Shown here: positions 32,806 through 44,679 of the stretch, in pieces
Position numbering within the stretch: the first letter of the stretch is position 1
Layout: each line of letters opens with the position of its first letter
Assembly: GCF_902459465.1 (NCBI RefSeq)
Contig: NW_022985698.1
Coordinates: 248,001-312,000, forward strand
Reading direction: 5' to 3'
Source of the DNA: Asterias rubens
Lineage: Eukaryota; Echinodermata; Asteroidea; Forcipulatida; Asteriidae
DNA: 64,000 bases
Position numbers and translations under genes: made by a program
Notes under the pieces: model-generated
What the model was told of the DNA's origin: nothing
Databases searched by the model: none
Seen by the model: only the letters and a program-made list of their open reading frames with translations

Positions 32806-33191
32806 TTTAAAGACACTGGATACTATTGGTAATTTTCAAAGACCAGTCTTCTTACTTGGTGTATCTCAACATATGCATAAAGTAACAAACCTGTGAAAAT
32901 TTGAGCTCAATTGGTCGTCAAAGTTGCGAGATATTAACAAAAGAAAAAAACACCTTGTCACACGAAGTTGCTTGATTCAGATGCTTGATTTCGAGACCTC
33001 GATTTCTAAATCTGAGGTCTCAAAATCAAGTTCGCATAAAATTACTTCTTTCTAAAAAACTATGTCACTTCAGAGGGAGCCATTTCTCACCATGTTTGAT
33101 ACTATCAACCTCTCCCCATTACTTGCTACAAAGTAAGGTTTAGTGCTAATAACTATTTTGAGTAATTACCAATAGTGTCCACTGCCTTTAA
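32806..33191 (+). repeat. 385-bp MITE copy
   Basis: ttaaagacactggatactat to agtgtccactgcctttaa, with the central gagacctcgattt/tctgaggtctcaaa hairpin. Confidence 0.85.
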
Positions 33192-33399
33192 TTGGAAAGT
33201 TTGTCAACAAACCTGAATCAACAGCTCGGCTTTGCTGGTTCGTGTAGAATGGTTTTATTTATAGGTGTACAGAAACTTAGAGACACAGATAATTTTTAAG
33301 ATAAATGTTCACACTGTATTTTAAATGATTGGTTCAGCCATGAACTTGGGTTAAAAAACATTTTGCAAACCTCTCATTTTTTTTACCAAAATAGTCAAT

Positions 33400-33580
33400 T
33401 TAGGCCTGATTCTTCAAGGAGGCAACGGAGGCGATTGCCTCCGTTGCCCCTTGCCATTGCTTTGGTGCCCTTGAAATGCCCCAGTAGAAATTTACAATTT
33501 CCTCAAAGGGTGCCCTTTGCCAAAGAGAAAATGCCTTGGTGCCCTTGCCCTTTCAAAAACGAAGCATACAGCCCTGAGTC
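33400..33580 (+). repeat. Copy of the 'AAGGGCACCAA' repeat (opposite orientation to 13425)
   Basis: Contains ggaggcaacggaggcgattg, gtagaaatttacaatttcct and cctttcaaaaacgaagcata. The 97-codon frame is not considered a gene. Confidence 0.65.
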
Positions 33581-33721
33581 ATTTTGTCATTGTTTCCAGG
33601 GTTCTGCCCAGGATTCCTTTAGTTGTGGTAAAATGTTTTCTTGGAAACCGCTATGAGATGGACCAGTAGATTATATACATGTAAATAGACTCTAAAAATC
33701 AAAGAAGTGCTGAAAATTAAT

Positions 33722-34176
33722 GGCTTTGGATACCATTTTTACTTTTAATTACCAAGTTTTACATAATGTTGAAAACCTTTGAAAGCAAATTGTAAGTGTA
33801 ATTTGAAAAATCGTGAAGTTGTGTGGTGGGCGGAAACAGAAGATTTCACAAATTTACAAATAACTTACAGGTTTACAGATGGTAAAGGTAAAAGACTTCT
33901 CATGAAATATTATTCCATGAAATGCTTTATTTTTTGAGAAAACATTGAAACAATTATCAATTCTTGACAACGAGAATTACGGATTTATAGTAAACACATA
34001 TCATGACACGGCAAAACGTGCGGAAACAAAGGTGGGTTTTCCCGTTATTTTCTCCCGACTCCGATGACCGATTGAGCCTAAATTTTCACAGGTTTGTTAT
34101 TTTATATATAAGTTGTGATTCAATGAGTGTGGGCCTTTGGACAATACTGTTTACCGAAAGTGTCCAATGGCTTTAA
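33722..34176 (-). repeat. Intact MITE of the CCCTTGGACACTTTTGG family
   Basis: Contains attattccatgaaatgcttt, gacaacgagaattacgga, ccgatgaccgattgagccta and ccgaaagtgtccaatggctt. Serves as the uninterrupted reference for the copy at 10690-11277. Confidence 0.75.
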
Positions 34177-34177
34177 A

Positions 34178-35065
34178 CATGTACAGAGAAGATTTAGTTG
34201 CCTTTAGTTTGGTTGGCTATAGAGCCAATTTTTGTTTAAGTCCACCAAGGGCAAGCGGATCAAAAAAACTATTCATGGTTAATTATTTGCCCATCATTGC
34301 TTAAGTGCAAGCTTCAGGTAGGCATGATGCTATTATTCAAAACTGTTCATGAATAATGGGGCCATGCAATAAATTGAATGACATTTTGACTTGAATGTAG
34401 TGCTTTCTCTGAGACATTTGATACTCCTTATCATTAGCAGTGTTTTAGATTGATGCACAGTGAATATTTTGATTTGGCTATAAGCAGGTGGAAACTTACG
34501 CAATTTAAAGGGCCTTCGGTACAAATGCAAAAAAATAATAGTTAATGGCCCAACGTTTCGACACTAGTAAAGTCTTTCTCAATTAGGCTTTCTATTTCTG
34601 TGGCATCCTGTGTGAGGTTTTGCAATTTTTGATTTAATCAAATTTTTTAATGGCATTACAAAAATGTAATATGACGCGATTAGTGTGAGATTACATGTTG
34701 TAATTTTTACAGTTTGGGGGGAGTACAAAATCAAATTTTACCTGAGAACCCCTCTTTCATGCTCTGTGATTGACTTCCTTTTTGTGTGTGTACAATTACA
34801 GGTAGTTGTTTCACCATTCTCTGGTGACTCTCAAGAAAAATGTTGTTTTGTTTTTTACCTTAAATCTCGAGCAAGGTCTGGTTGTTTTTTGTGCGTTCCT
34901 GGAGAGGTTATTTTAAATGAAATAAATTTGCAGAAAGATACTTTGTATAACAGGGGTAACAACTAATCAACTGTTTCTTTGTGCGTTTTGTTGTGTAAGA
35001 AGAGTTTGTGCCCAGACTACTCTTGAATACCACGTGTTTGTGTAAACACGCAGACAAAGTATCAA
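34178..35065. other. No gene recognised
   Basis: AT-rich sequence. A 93-codon frame at 34685-34966 contains a hydrophobic stretch but no recognisable family or splice context. Confidence 0.4.
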
Positions 35066-35068
35066 ATT

Positions 35069-35459
35069 AAAGGAACACGTTGCCTTGGATCGGACGAGTT
35101 GGTCTATAAAAAGTGTTTGTAACCCTTTTTTTATCAAATGCATAGTATGGTTGGAAAGATGTGTTAAAAGTAGAATACAATGATCTGCACAAGTTTGCCT
35201 CGAAATTGAGTGGTTTTCCTTTTACTGCGCAAACTAACACGGTCGGCCATTTATGGGAGTCAAATTTTTGACTCCCATAATGGCCGACCGTGTTAGTCGA
35301 CGAGGTAAAAGGAAAATCGTGCAATTTCGAGGCATGTTTGTGTGGATCATTGTATTCTACTTTTACAACATCTTTCTACCCATGTACATTTTATAACAAA
35401 CGGTTACAAACGCTTTTCAAAGACCAACTCGACCGATCCAAGGCAACGTGTTCCTTTAA
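35069..35459. repeat. 385-bp foldback element, copy 3
   Basis: Same ends and central palindrome as 4093-4482 (aggaacacgttgccttggat ... atccaaggcaacgtgttcct). Confidence 0.9.
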
Positions 35460-35634
35460 GGTTTCTGGTTTTTGCATGAAACTAACATTGCAAAGCATAA
35501 AGCTGAACACTTACCAAAATATTTTTTTTTATATATAGTGAGCCTGTTAATTTTCACTGGATTTTGAAAATAATAAGTAGTTTACCAAGACCCTCGCCTT
35601 TTGCTTGGTCCATTAACAGCGGCCACCCAAAAAC

Positions 35635-35900
35635 CTGGGCCCAATTGAATACAGCCGCTTAAAGACCAATTTGGTGCTTGTGCGATTTTAATTTCACAGC
35701 GCTGCTAACCGCACATTGTAGGCGCATGATACCATGCAAACATTCCGGTGCTTACTGTACGACAGTGAATGACATAGCCATGGTAAATGCACAAGCCGGC
35801 TGCCATACATGTATTTTCTTGCTTTCTGTCAAATATGCTTGTACGCATTTATAAGCAAATTTGTTTGCTTTAGTTAGCACGAAAATATGCTTAACGTTAA
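35635..35900. repeat. GGGCCCAATT-type foldback MITE, diverged
   Basis: Left gggcccaattgaatacagcc; the interior has gctaaccgcacattgtaggc and ttacattaaac-free filler. The right end is replaced by the next element near 35900. Confidence 0.45.
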
Positions 35901-36256
35901 ATGGTCTATGTACTTTTTGGGGGACAAAAAACACAATGTCCACAGATTTACATTAAACTTACACAGCTTGAAGATAATGATAGTAGAAAGCTTCCCTGAA
36001 AATATTACTTGCTGAGGTGCTGTAGTTTTTGAGAAATGAGTAAAACAATGTCATGAAAATAGTTTTCGTCTCACTGATCATGAGACGAAAACATTTTTAG
36101 CATGTAAAAACGTATTTTCATGACACTGTTTTACTCATTTCTCAAAAACTACAGCACCTCAGCATCTAATATTTTCAGGGAAGCTTTTTACTGTAAGTTT
36201 AATGTAAATCTGTGGACATTGTGTTTTGTGTTACAAAAAGTACCCAAATCCTTTAA
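35900..36256. repeat. Foldback MITE (GTACTTTTTG...CACAATGTCCACAG ends)
   Basis: Left caatgtccacagatttacat and ctgaggtgctgtagtttttg pair with right caaaaactacagcacctcag and atgtaaatctgtggacattg; the centre is gtctcactgatcatgagac. About 350 bp. Confidence 0.85.
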
Positions 36257-36304
36257 GCAGCGCTTCAAAATGACCCCTGGTCATTACCATACACCGAAGA
36301 CCTG

Positions 36305-36495
36305 AGACTAATTTCATAAAACCTGTCAGCACAGCAAAATTACTAAGCACAACAAAATCTTGCTGCACAAATTTGGGTTACCAGCCAGAATACCATACAG
36401 TTACCATTGCTGTCACCCCACTCATATCTTGCTTAGCAAAGAAACTTGTGTGCAGTATTTTCTGCTTAACAGATTTATGAAACTGAGCCCAGGTC
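36305..36495. repeat. GGGCCCAATTTCATA-related MITE, short copy
   Basis: actaatttcataaaacctgt at the left and agatttatgaaactgagccc at the right, with ttgcttagcaaag inside. Confidence 0.55.
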
Positions 36496-36619
36496 CTCAC
36501 ACTGTTATTGCCTAATAAAAAAGTACTTTTTCAGTGGAAATAAAAGGGTAGCAACAAGTAAATCAATCACAAGAACTGTCTCTGCCCTCACAGGTAGCCA
36601 TTTACCCCTTGGTGATGAG

Positions 36620-36750
36620 AAGCATGTAGTTAAGTTTCTTGCTCAGGGACAAAAGTGTCACAACCGGGACTCGAACCCATACTCTGCTGAACGGAAACAC
36701 CAGAGCATGGGTTCGGTGCTCTTATCCACTTGGCCAAGACACACCACTTT
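36620..36750 (-). repeat. Reverse SINE head
   Basis: Contains gggacaaaagtgtcacaacc, gggactcgaacccatactct and ggtgctcttatccacttggc, the tRNA-like head read backwards. Confidence 0.65.
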
Positions 36751-37124
36751 CCCACCCGAACATGAAATCTTGCCTGTCAAGAATTCTCTGGATTGTCAAA
36801 GGTCACACTTTGTTATTTAAACCAAGTCATATTTAAACATGTTACATGGTACAAAAAGGTATTGAGAGAAAATATTAAAAACTGAAACCGTTCACACACG
36901 TTCATTTCACTTTTAAAAACATTTTATTTACAAAATTGAATGGGATGTTTATAAACTTTATTTTTACTTGACCATGATAAACAACTTCTGAATTGTTTAC
37001 TAAATTTTTTTGTTTTCATAACTTCTCATAATTACCTGTACGTTAAAGCATTCTTGTGATTCTAAGTTTATTTAGTATTGTTGATTTCTTGAGAATTAAT
37101 TCCACTTCTTCCAAAAGCCCAATC

Positions 37125-37265
37125 TTTGTGATATGTTTCTTGATCACCAGAAAATTTGAATGAATGTACTCTTCCAATAACCAATGATGAACCATCCCTT
37201 TGCGATATGTTTCTTGATCACCAGAAAAGTGGAATGAATGTATTCTTCCAAAAACCTAATTGTGT
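37125..37265 (-). repeat. Two reverse units of the 74-bp minisatellite
   Basis: gatatgtttcttgatcacca, gaatgaatgtactcttccaa and taaccaatgatgaaccatcc are the complement of the unit at 6985 and 38210. Confidence 0.75.
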
Positions 37266-37685
37266 ATCATGCATAATTTACAAACCTTCTAAGACAAAGT
37301 ACTAATCCTCCAGTACTGAAGTACTGTCAAAGTTGAGGAAATAGCATTTGCAAACCTTACTAATCTCTGTTCCTTATTTTGATAACCACATGATTCCATG
37401 AAAACAATGTAGTGTACAACCACATGTAGGCCATGGCATTTTTGGTTCAATAGGGATAAGTAATGCAATAGTGGTACAGCATGTAAAACGAAATGCGCAA
37501 ACTTGTACATATGTTTTATAATGCGATCAAACGGACTTTGAGCCAAGTGTAGGAAATACAGTTACTATGAATCATTTTGATTCAACAGTCTCAAACAGTA
37601 TACTCTGCTTGTTTTCTCCTGAGACAGGCAGAGTATACTAACCAGCTCTTGTCCCTTAAAACATGTCAAAAGAGAATTAAAACAT

Positions 37686-37894
37686 GGGCCCAATTTCATA
37701 GAGGTGCTAAGCACAAACATTAATGCTTAGCATGATATTTCTACCTTGATCAAAATAGGATTACCAACCAAATATCCATTTGTTGAATATTGCTTGTTAC
37801 TGGTATTCAACTGTTATTTTCTATCCTGAAAATCTAGGAAAAAAATTCATGCTAAGCAAATTGTTGTGCTTAGCAGCTTTATGAAATTGGGCCA
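37686..37894. repeat. GGGCCCAATTTCATAGAG foldback MITE copy
   Basis: gggcccaatttcatagaggt ... gcttagcagctttatgaaattgggcc-type ends, with cattaatgcttagcatgata inside. Just beyond the 3' end of the 176-residue protein gene. Confidence 0.8.
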
Positions 37895-37927
37895 TGGTTG
37901 TAATTGAAAGTTTACTATTATTTATAG

Positions 37928-37933
37928 TTTATT
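37928..37933 (-). terminator. Candidate poly(A) signal of the 176-residue protein gene
   Basis: AATAAA on the - strand (TTTATT on the + strand), about 160 bases downstream of the stop codon at 38095. Confidence 0.4.
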
Positions 37934-38094
37934 CTGATTATTCACATCATGTAAGAAGTCAAACATCACTAAAGTGATGTCATTTTTTCATGGAGCATCT
38001 TGCTTACAAATGTGAATTTTACAAGATACAATATCGTTACTAAATTAAGGTTACAATATATTTTACAAAGATAAGAGAAGATGTTTGTAGCTGG

Positions 38095-41000
38095 TCACGA
38101 GATATCTCTGTTGATTGTAAGACCTCTCTCATCTTCAAGTATTGTCTCCACTCGTGTTCTCTGTATCAACAAAAAATATGAAAAAGGGAAAAGGAATTTA
38201 AGTTAAAGGTAAACAAAATCATTGGTTATAGGAATAGTACATTCATTCCAATCCTCTAGTATTCAAGAAACGTATCTTAAAGGGATGGTACATCATTGGT
38301 TATTGGAAGAGTACATTCATTCCAATCCTCTAGCGTTCAAGAAACGTATCTTAAAGGAATGGTACATCATTGGTTATTGGAAGAGAACATTTATTCCAAT
38401 CCTGTAGTATTCAAGAAACGTATCTTAAAGGAATGGTACATCATTGGTTATTGGAAGAGAACATTTATTCCAATCCTGTAGTATTCAAGAAACGTATCTT
38501 AAAGAAATGGTACATCATTGGTTATTGGAAGAGAACATTTATTCCAATCCTGTAGTATTCAAGAAACGTATCTTAAAGGAATGGTACATCACTGGTTATT
38601 GGAAGAGTACATTCATTCCAATCCTCTAGTGTTCAGGAAACATCATAAAGGGATGGTACATCATATTGGTTATTGGAAGAGTACATTCATTCCAATCCTC
38701 TAGTCTAGTTTACAAGAAACATATCATAAAGGGATGGTAAAAATGTACATCATTGGTTATTGGAAGAGTACATTCATTTCATTCCTCAAGTTTTCAAGAA
38801 ACATAAAGGCGTGTGATGTTTGTGTTGACACCACGTGTAAAATAACTAGACGTTTTGACCAGTAGTAAGACATCTGCTATAGAATAGCAAGTGTCTCGGG
38901 TTCAAATCCTGAGTAAATTGCCTGTGCATTCACAGAACTTGTAAAGTATAGAGTATTATTTACAGTGCTTTACACACACCAGAATATGCGCCAGGCCTGG
39001 AATTGCGCGGAGGTCATGGCCTCTGTTGCCCTGGTCTTGGCCTTAATGCACCTTCAAAAGTTTTTCATGTACTTAAAGATTCTCCAATGGAAGTACCCTT
39101 TTCAAAAATGAAAATCCCCCTGCTCTCTCAAAGATGAAAATCCTGCCCTGATGCTTAGAAACAAATAAAATTCTTTATCCTTGATGCAAATTTTACATCA
39201 CTGAAATCAAGTTTTCAAAATAAATATGGCCTTGCCCTCTCAAAGATGAAATTCCAGGCCTGATGCGTAAAAACAAATAAAATTCTTCATCCTTGATGCA
39301 AAATTAACGTCTTGTACAATAAAATCAAGTTTACCTGGAGTTTGTCAAGCTCATCACCGGGGCTATTTCTATCTGGAACGGGGGGCACCATGGCTTGGAG
39401 TCGGACAGCCTTGATGGCAGTTGGCTGACATGATATAAGATGTTTGACTTCTTGAGCCTGTTGGGCAGATATAGATCAGGTATTAGTCAGGAACGAGACT
39501 ACATACGACCCATAGGGGCCTATGTCCTACAGCGTCAAAACCCTACTAGCAATTAAGTAAAACCATGCACTTTAAAGACAGTGGACACTATTGGTAATTG
39601 TCAAAGACCAGTCTTCTCACTTGGTGTATCTCAACATAATAACAAACCTGTGAAAATTTGAGCTCAATTGGTTGTCGAAGTTGCGAGATAATAATGAAAG
39701 AAAAAACACTCTTGTCACACGAAATTGTGTGCTTTCTGATGCTTGATTTCGAGACCTCAAATTCTAAACTTGAGGTCTCGAAATCAAATTCGTGGAAAAT
39801 TACTTCTTTCTCGAAAACTAGGTCACTTCAGAGGGAGCTGTTTCTCACAATGTTTTATACTATTCACCTCTCCCGACTACTCCTAACCAAGAAAGGTTTT
39901 ATGACGATAATTATTTTGAGTAATCACCAATAGTGTTCACTGACTTTAAAGGGTATGGGATGTTTTTGTACGACACAAAACACAAACGCCCACAGGTTTA
40001 CATTAAACCCATTTATAACCCTGGGTGGAGAGAAGCAATCATAGTAAAGCATCTTGCTCGAAGGACTTGTGTCATGAACGGTATTCGAACCCACACCCCG
40101 ATGAATTAACCAACTTTAATCTGTTACACTAGATCCCTCAGCCCTGACACACTACATCATTGCTAGTGTTAAACGTTTCTTTTAGCAAATCCTTACCCTG
40201 TTGTTTTGGTACCGAAGTCGCATAACTCTTAGTCTGTTTCGTGCTTCTGCAGCCCTAAAATGAAAAGGAAAAAAAATAACAAAATTAGGGAGCGTCAGTA
40301 ACATTGCTTTATTTTCAGGCTGGTTTCTGAAAAAGCTTTAAAACAAACTTCAAATAACTAAAAGAGGAGCTCCAAGGTCAAATTAAGTTTTGCGACTCAT
40401 TTTCCAATAGATACAGTCCTAAATGAAAGTGGGAGAAGTCTCTAACCTCCTGTTGAATTGGTGTGAAACGCCAATGTGCAAGACTTGTTAAAGGCAAAGT
40501 ATAACATTTGGTTTTTGGAACCGTTAATGATTGCTTTATAAAGGGAAGGTACACGTTTGGTAATTGTCAAAGACCAGTGTTCTCACTTGGTGTATCTCAA
40601 CACATGCATAAAATAACAAACCAGCCAAAATTTTAGCTCAATTGGTCATCGGAGTTGGGAGAAAATGATGAAAGAAAAAACACCCTTGTTGGACGAGTTT
40701 GTGTGCTCCAGATGGGAATAAAAGACTTCTAGCTAGAAGTCTTTTATTATATTAGTGAGAAATTACCTCTATTTCAAAATCTATGCTACTTCAGAGGGAG
40801 CTGTTTCTCACAATGTTTTATACTATCAACAGCTCTCCAATGCTCGTTACCAGGTCAGTTTTTAAGTTAATATGTGTTTTGAGAAATTACCAAACGTGTA
40901 CCTTCCCTTTAATCCTATATAAATGTAGATAGACACAAAAAAACTAACATCTACAAATTTCATTTTAAAAGGGGTGAGTGTTTTTGAGATATCACTGAAA

Positions 41001-43633
41001 ATCTGGAGTGAATATGTCCACACAGGAAGAATAATCCCTATTAGGAATACACAATCTCAGAAAAGTTACGTGGTAATGCTTCTCAGATTCAAGTTTGGTC
41101 ACATAAAAACTTTTTTTTTATACATAACTACATGACTTTGAAGTGAATTGTTTCTCAATGCTTTATACTATCAAACGCTGCTGTAGGCTTTTAACCATTT
41201 ACTATTGCCATTAATTTTAAGAGTGATTACCAAATATCTTCTCTTTAACATCCAAACATCCTCTAAAGCTGCACACACAATTCACAAAATTTGACTGACT
41301 CAGATTGACATGGGTCACGCATTGCTTTGGTAAAGAAAATTTATCATTTTATAGGAAGTGCAGACAAGAATTTGATCAGTGTTCTGGTTAAACCCTAGCA
41401 GTGTCCGGCATCAATTAAATCATCAAAATTTCATTTTTTTTTTTAAGTTGCCATGACAACTTACTTTAATTGACCAATCAGTTGACTGTGTTTTTCTTTC
41501 TCAACATCCACCTCCGCAGCTTTTTTGCTCGACATCAAGTCCATCTTTTTCTGCTCCAAGACTCTCATTTTGGAGTTCTCGATCCCTTCAGCTGCTTGCT
41601 TTGTTGCTCCTTCATACTAAACAAATAGGGAAAAAAAGAAGTTAACTCACCAGCCACAACAATGCAAACTTATAGACCGTATTGAAGCCCCTTTGTTGCT
41701 ATGAAAGTTGCCATGAAAGTTGCCATCTTGAAGGGCAAACCGTATGTGTCTAAACGCGAATATCAATGTATAAAGCACGAGCGGTCCTGGTTATAGGTCA
41801 GGTATTTGACTGGTGATGTCATATTCAATACGGTCTATTGTAGCTTTAGCTGGTTACCCGTTCTTGCTAAGCGATCTTCTGTGTTTAGCAAGTTTTTGTG
41901 CTTACAGCTTCATGAGAAGGAAGCTTAGTGAGAAGAAATATGCTAATAGCACAGGAATTTTTTTTTAGGCAAAGACAGATTTGTACAGGAGATCCTGTGG
42001 GGTCAATTTCATGGCTCTGCTTACCGCCGAATTCAGCGCTTACAATCACCATTCTTTCTGCTTGCTAGTCTTGTAAGCGCAGAATGCCTAGTAACATGAA
42101 GTGCGCACAAGCCAATATTCCCCGCTAACCCGTGAAATAAGCTTGACAAAAGAACAGATTCCCTGCTTCTGTGAGCACCGATTCTTCCCTCAGTAGAAAT
42201 ATGATTTAAGCACAGAAAAAAAATCATCAGCAAAGAAGGACATAAGGAAATAACAGAAACCCTTGATGCAGAGTCTCTGGAGTTCATACTTACAGCCAGG
42301 TATTTACTTCTTTGTGTAGGATTCATCTGACTCAATTCTTTGGCTGTGAGTTTCTTACGATTCTGATGTTTGAATTTTCCTCGCCCGGCCGAACCTGGCA
42401 CCTCATTGTCACCCTGGATAAAATAAGAAGAAGAAAACTGTCAACTCATCATATGAGGTAGGCTATGTAACTAGAATGGTAATCACTTTGCACCCAAGTC
42501 ACTTTGACCAAAGTAACTTTGTGCCGAAATCACTTTGTATCGAAGTCACTACAAACCCAAGTCACTTCATACCATAGTCACTTCGAACCCAAATCACATT
42601 GACCAAAGTCACTTCATACCCAAATCACATTGTACCAAAGTCACTTTGTACCCAAGTCACATTGACCAAAGTCACTTCGTACCCAAATCACATTGTACCA
42701 AAGTCACTTTGTACCCAAGTCACATTGACCAAAGTCACTTCGTACCCAAATCACATTGTACCAAAGTCACTTTGTACCCAAGTCACTTTGACCAAAGTCA
42801 CTTTGTAACCAAGTCACTTTGTATCAAAGTCACTTCGTACCCAAGTCACTTCGTAACCAAAACGCTTTATATCAAAATCACTTTGTACCCAAGTCACTTC
42901 GTACCCAAGTCACTTTGTGCCAAAGTCAATTTGTACCCAAGGCCAAGTCACTTTGTACCCAAGTCACTTCGTACCATTATTCACTTCCTACCATAGTCAC
43001 TTTGTATCCAAGTCACTTCGTAACATAGTCACTTTGTACCGAAGTCACTTCGTACCATTAGGTCACTTTGTACCAAAATCATTTTGTACCTAAGTCACTT
43101 CGTACCATACATATAGTCACTTAGCCCCACTTGTGTGGCCAAGGCTAGCTGAATCCTTAGCCACACGTCCACACCATTTCCTCATGCAGCTAAGAAATAA
43201 AAAAATTCTGGCGCCTTATCTACGACGAGCCACCCGGCAGTGTAAACCGGCTGAATGTATTCACCTAACTCTTAGTCTTAGCTTGCTTTGTGTGCATTGT
43301 ATTCAGTACATTTATTTCAATGCTGTCATACAAAACAATAATACAATAGCGTACATTTATGTCAAAATTAAAACAAGCAATATAGTATGAGGTATGATTA
43401 GGTACACAATACTTCAAAAAAAATAAACAAGTAGTAATTTAAAGACAACATTTAGGTGTAAGGTTAAGCAAAAAAAGTGAAACAAATTTTATATAACTTA
43501 TATAAGGATTCAGCTAGCCTTGGCCACACAAGTGGGGCTAATAGTCACTTTGTACCGAAATCCTTTCACTTTATAAGTTTATGTCTGCTGACACCACACA
43601 CACAACCTCCCTTGGCCTTACCTTATCTCCCAT
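38095..43633 (-). CDS. Conserved-looking small coiled-coil protein, six exons, not identified
   Basis: Assembled from splice sites on the - strand: 43633-43622 (only Met-Gly-Asp-Lys), 42413-42294, 41616-41465, 40254-40197, 39457-39335, 38160-38095 (ends in TGA). All five introns have GT-AG ends, donors are mostly GTAAGT/GTAAGG, and the phases (0,0,2,0,0) join one 531-nt frame, 176 residues plus stop. Residues 1-44 are basic and polar. Residues about 45-115 are rich in Lys/Glu/Ala/Gln with heptad-like spacing, probably a coiled coil. A segment around residues 116-156 contains a Pro-rich MVPPVPD stretch, and the protein ends in an acidic/basic tail. No signal peptide or membrane segment is seen. 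The exon pattern makes a real gene likely, but I do not recognise the family; a ciliary or cytoskeletal role would be a guess. Intron 1 holds a minisatellite and a TIR element. Confidence 0.72.
38210..38810 (+). repeat. 74-bp minisatellite, locus 2
   Basis: About eight units (spacing 74 bp) of atggtacatcattggttatt / ggaagagtacattcattcca / atcctctagtgttcaagaaa. The serial 61-codon frames spaced 74 bases apart are by-products. Lies in the last intron of the 176-residue protein gene, about 50 bp upstream of its last exon on the transcribed strand. Confidence 0.9.
38995..39260. repeat. Diverged interspersed repeat with internal duplication
   Basis: aggcctggaattgcg near 38992, and caggcctgatgcgtaaaaac after 39250; ctctcaaagatgaaaatcct/aaattccagg and aaacaaataaaattcttyat are repeated in direct orientation. 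Related to the 'AAGGGCACCAA' repeat. Confidence 0.45.
39571..39950 (+). repeat. 385-bp MITE copy
   Basis: tttaaagacagtggacacta to agtgttcactgactttaaa, directly followed by a partial left end (39951-40015) of the family at 35900. In an intron of the 176-residue protein gene. Confidence 0.85.
40015..40135 (-). repeat. Reverse SINE head, degraded
   Basis: ggtggagagaagcaatcata, gtgtcatgaacggtattcga and acccacaccccgatgaatta match the reverse tRNA-like head region also at 47990-48150. Confidence 0.5.
40538..40912 (+). repeat. MITE of the AAGGTACACGTTTGG subfamily
   Basis: Left aaagggaaggtacacgtttgg, right ccaaacgtgtaccttccctt; the central aagacttctagctagaagtc is a hairpin. The internal blocks show kinship with the 385-bp MITE. 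Confidence 0.85.
40920..41460. other. Intron sequence, no feature recognised
   Basis: AT-rich; weak similarity to the MITE interior near 41150-41235 (tttctcaatgctttatacta). No coding block. Confidence 0.35.
42480..43125 (+). repeat. Minisatellite of AAGTCACTTTGTACCC-type units
   Basis: About 37 units of 16-18 bp (aagtcactttgtaccc, aagtcacttcgtacc, aaatcacattgtacc) with a higher-order period of about 60 bp in 42600-42780. It lies in intron 1 of the 176-residue protein gene, 65 bp from exon 2. Frames of 69-153 codons over it are repeat artefacts. One more unit follows the TIR element at 43543. Confidence 0.9.
43121..43541. mobile_element. Non-autonomous TIR element inserted in the minisatellite
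   Basis: Perfect inverted ends of about 37 bp (tagccccacttgtgtggcca ... and its complement ending ggggcta at 43541), flanked by atagtcact on both sides. No transposase. Confidence 0.85.
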
Positions 43634-44305
43634 CACGATCAGTTTTGTGATCCAGTCACGATGTCACTTATTATAAAAATCAACAGGATCGGCCTCCGTT
43701 AACTTGCTAAAAACGTTTTTTTTTTAGTCTCATAGGAAAGGTTTTACAATCATATTGTGGATGACCACCTGTCATAACTCACGCAACAAAGGATCTGAGT
43801 CTACACCTTTGTAAATCCACTCTGACCTCGTGAACAAGTAAACAATTTACTCAACTATTATATCCTCTCGTACGTTGTTTACGTGGTTGCTACACCACAC
43901 AAGAACACACTGAGTGATCATGATTGAGAAATGCCATAGCGCCCTCAATGTCTCATATAACTCTATGTTTGAAACCCATAGCACTAGTCCTGTAATCTAA
44001 CGTTACTATCGTAGGGTATCTGACTAATATGGTACCCAGACCAAATGCTCATGAATGTACATGGTACCTAACTATTTTTGACAAGTCACTTTTTATGTGT
44101 GAATAATAAATGTCGTCTGCTTGGTCTACGTCTGCGCTGTTTTTTCGGTTTATGGACCGAAAGTTAGACTTCGTATTCACCATTTTGGGGTTCAGCAGCC
44201 CAACATTAGGTGAATTTGGTATGTTAACCCATTTTTAACTCAAAAACACCGCTTTTAAATCTGGCCTTGCCTGTCCAATCCATGGCCAAGCGTTTTCCTC
44301 TTAAA
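43634..44305. other. Upstream region of the 176-residue protein gene
   Basis: Should hold its promoter. ATG context is gtgATGg. No TATA box or clear motif was recognised; a T-run lies at 43717-43726. Confidence 0.35.
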
Positions 44306-44330
44306 GTCCTTAATTTAACCTTTTTTTAAC

Positions 44331-44673
44331 ATATACATAAAATAACAAACCTTTGAAAATTTGAGCTCAATCGGTCGTCGAAGTTGCGAGATAATAATGA
44401 CAGTAAAAACACCCTTGTCACACGAACTTGTGTGTTTTTTTTGTAGATGGTTGATTTCGAAACCTCAAATTCTAAACTTGAGCCTTGACTTGAAGAAGTC
44501 TCAAAATCAAATTCGTGGAAAAATACTTCTTTCTAGAAAACTATGTCACTGCAGGGGGAGCTGTTTCTCACAATGTCTTATACCATCAAACTCTCCCCAT
44601 TACTCATTACGAAGTAAAGTTTTTATGCTAATAATTATTTTGAGTAATTACCAATAGTGTCAACTGCCTTTAA
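44331..44673 (+). repeat. 385-bp MITE copy, left end lost
   Basis: acatatacataaaataacaaa to agtgtcaactgcctttaag, with the usual interior. Confidence 0.8.
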
Positions 44674-44679
44674 GTCTTA

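Noticed and set aside
38222..38703. Series of 61-codon frames
   Set aside because: Regular spacing of 74 bp shows that they are units of a minisatellite.
38210..38810. CRISPR array, because of regular spacing
   Set aside because: The repeat is the whole 74-bp unit with no variable spacers, in a eukaryotic genome.
42535..42996. 153-codon open frame
   Set aside because: Product of the 16-18-bp minisatellite, located in an intron of the opposite-strand gene.
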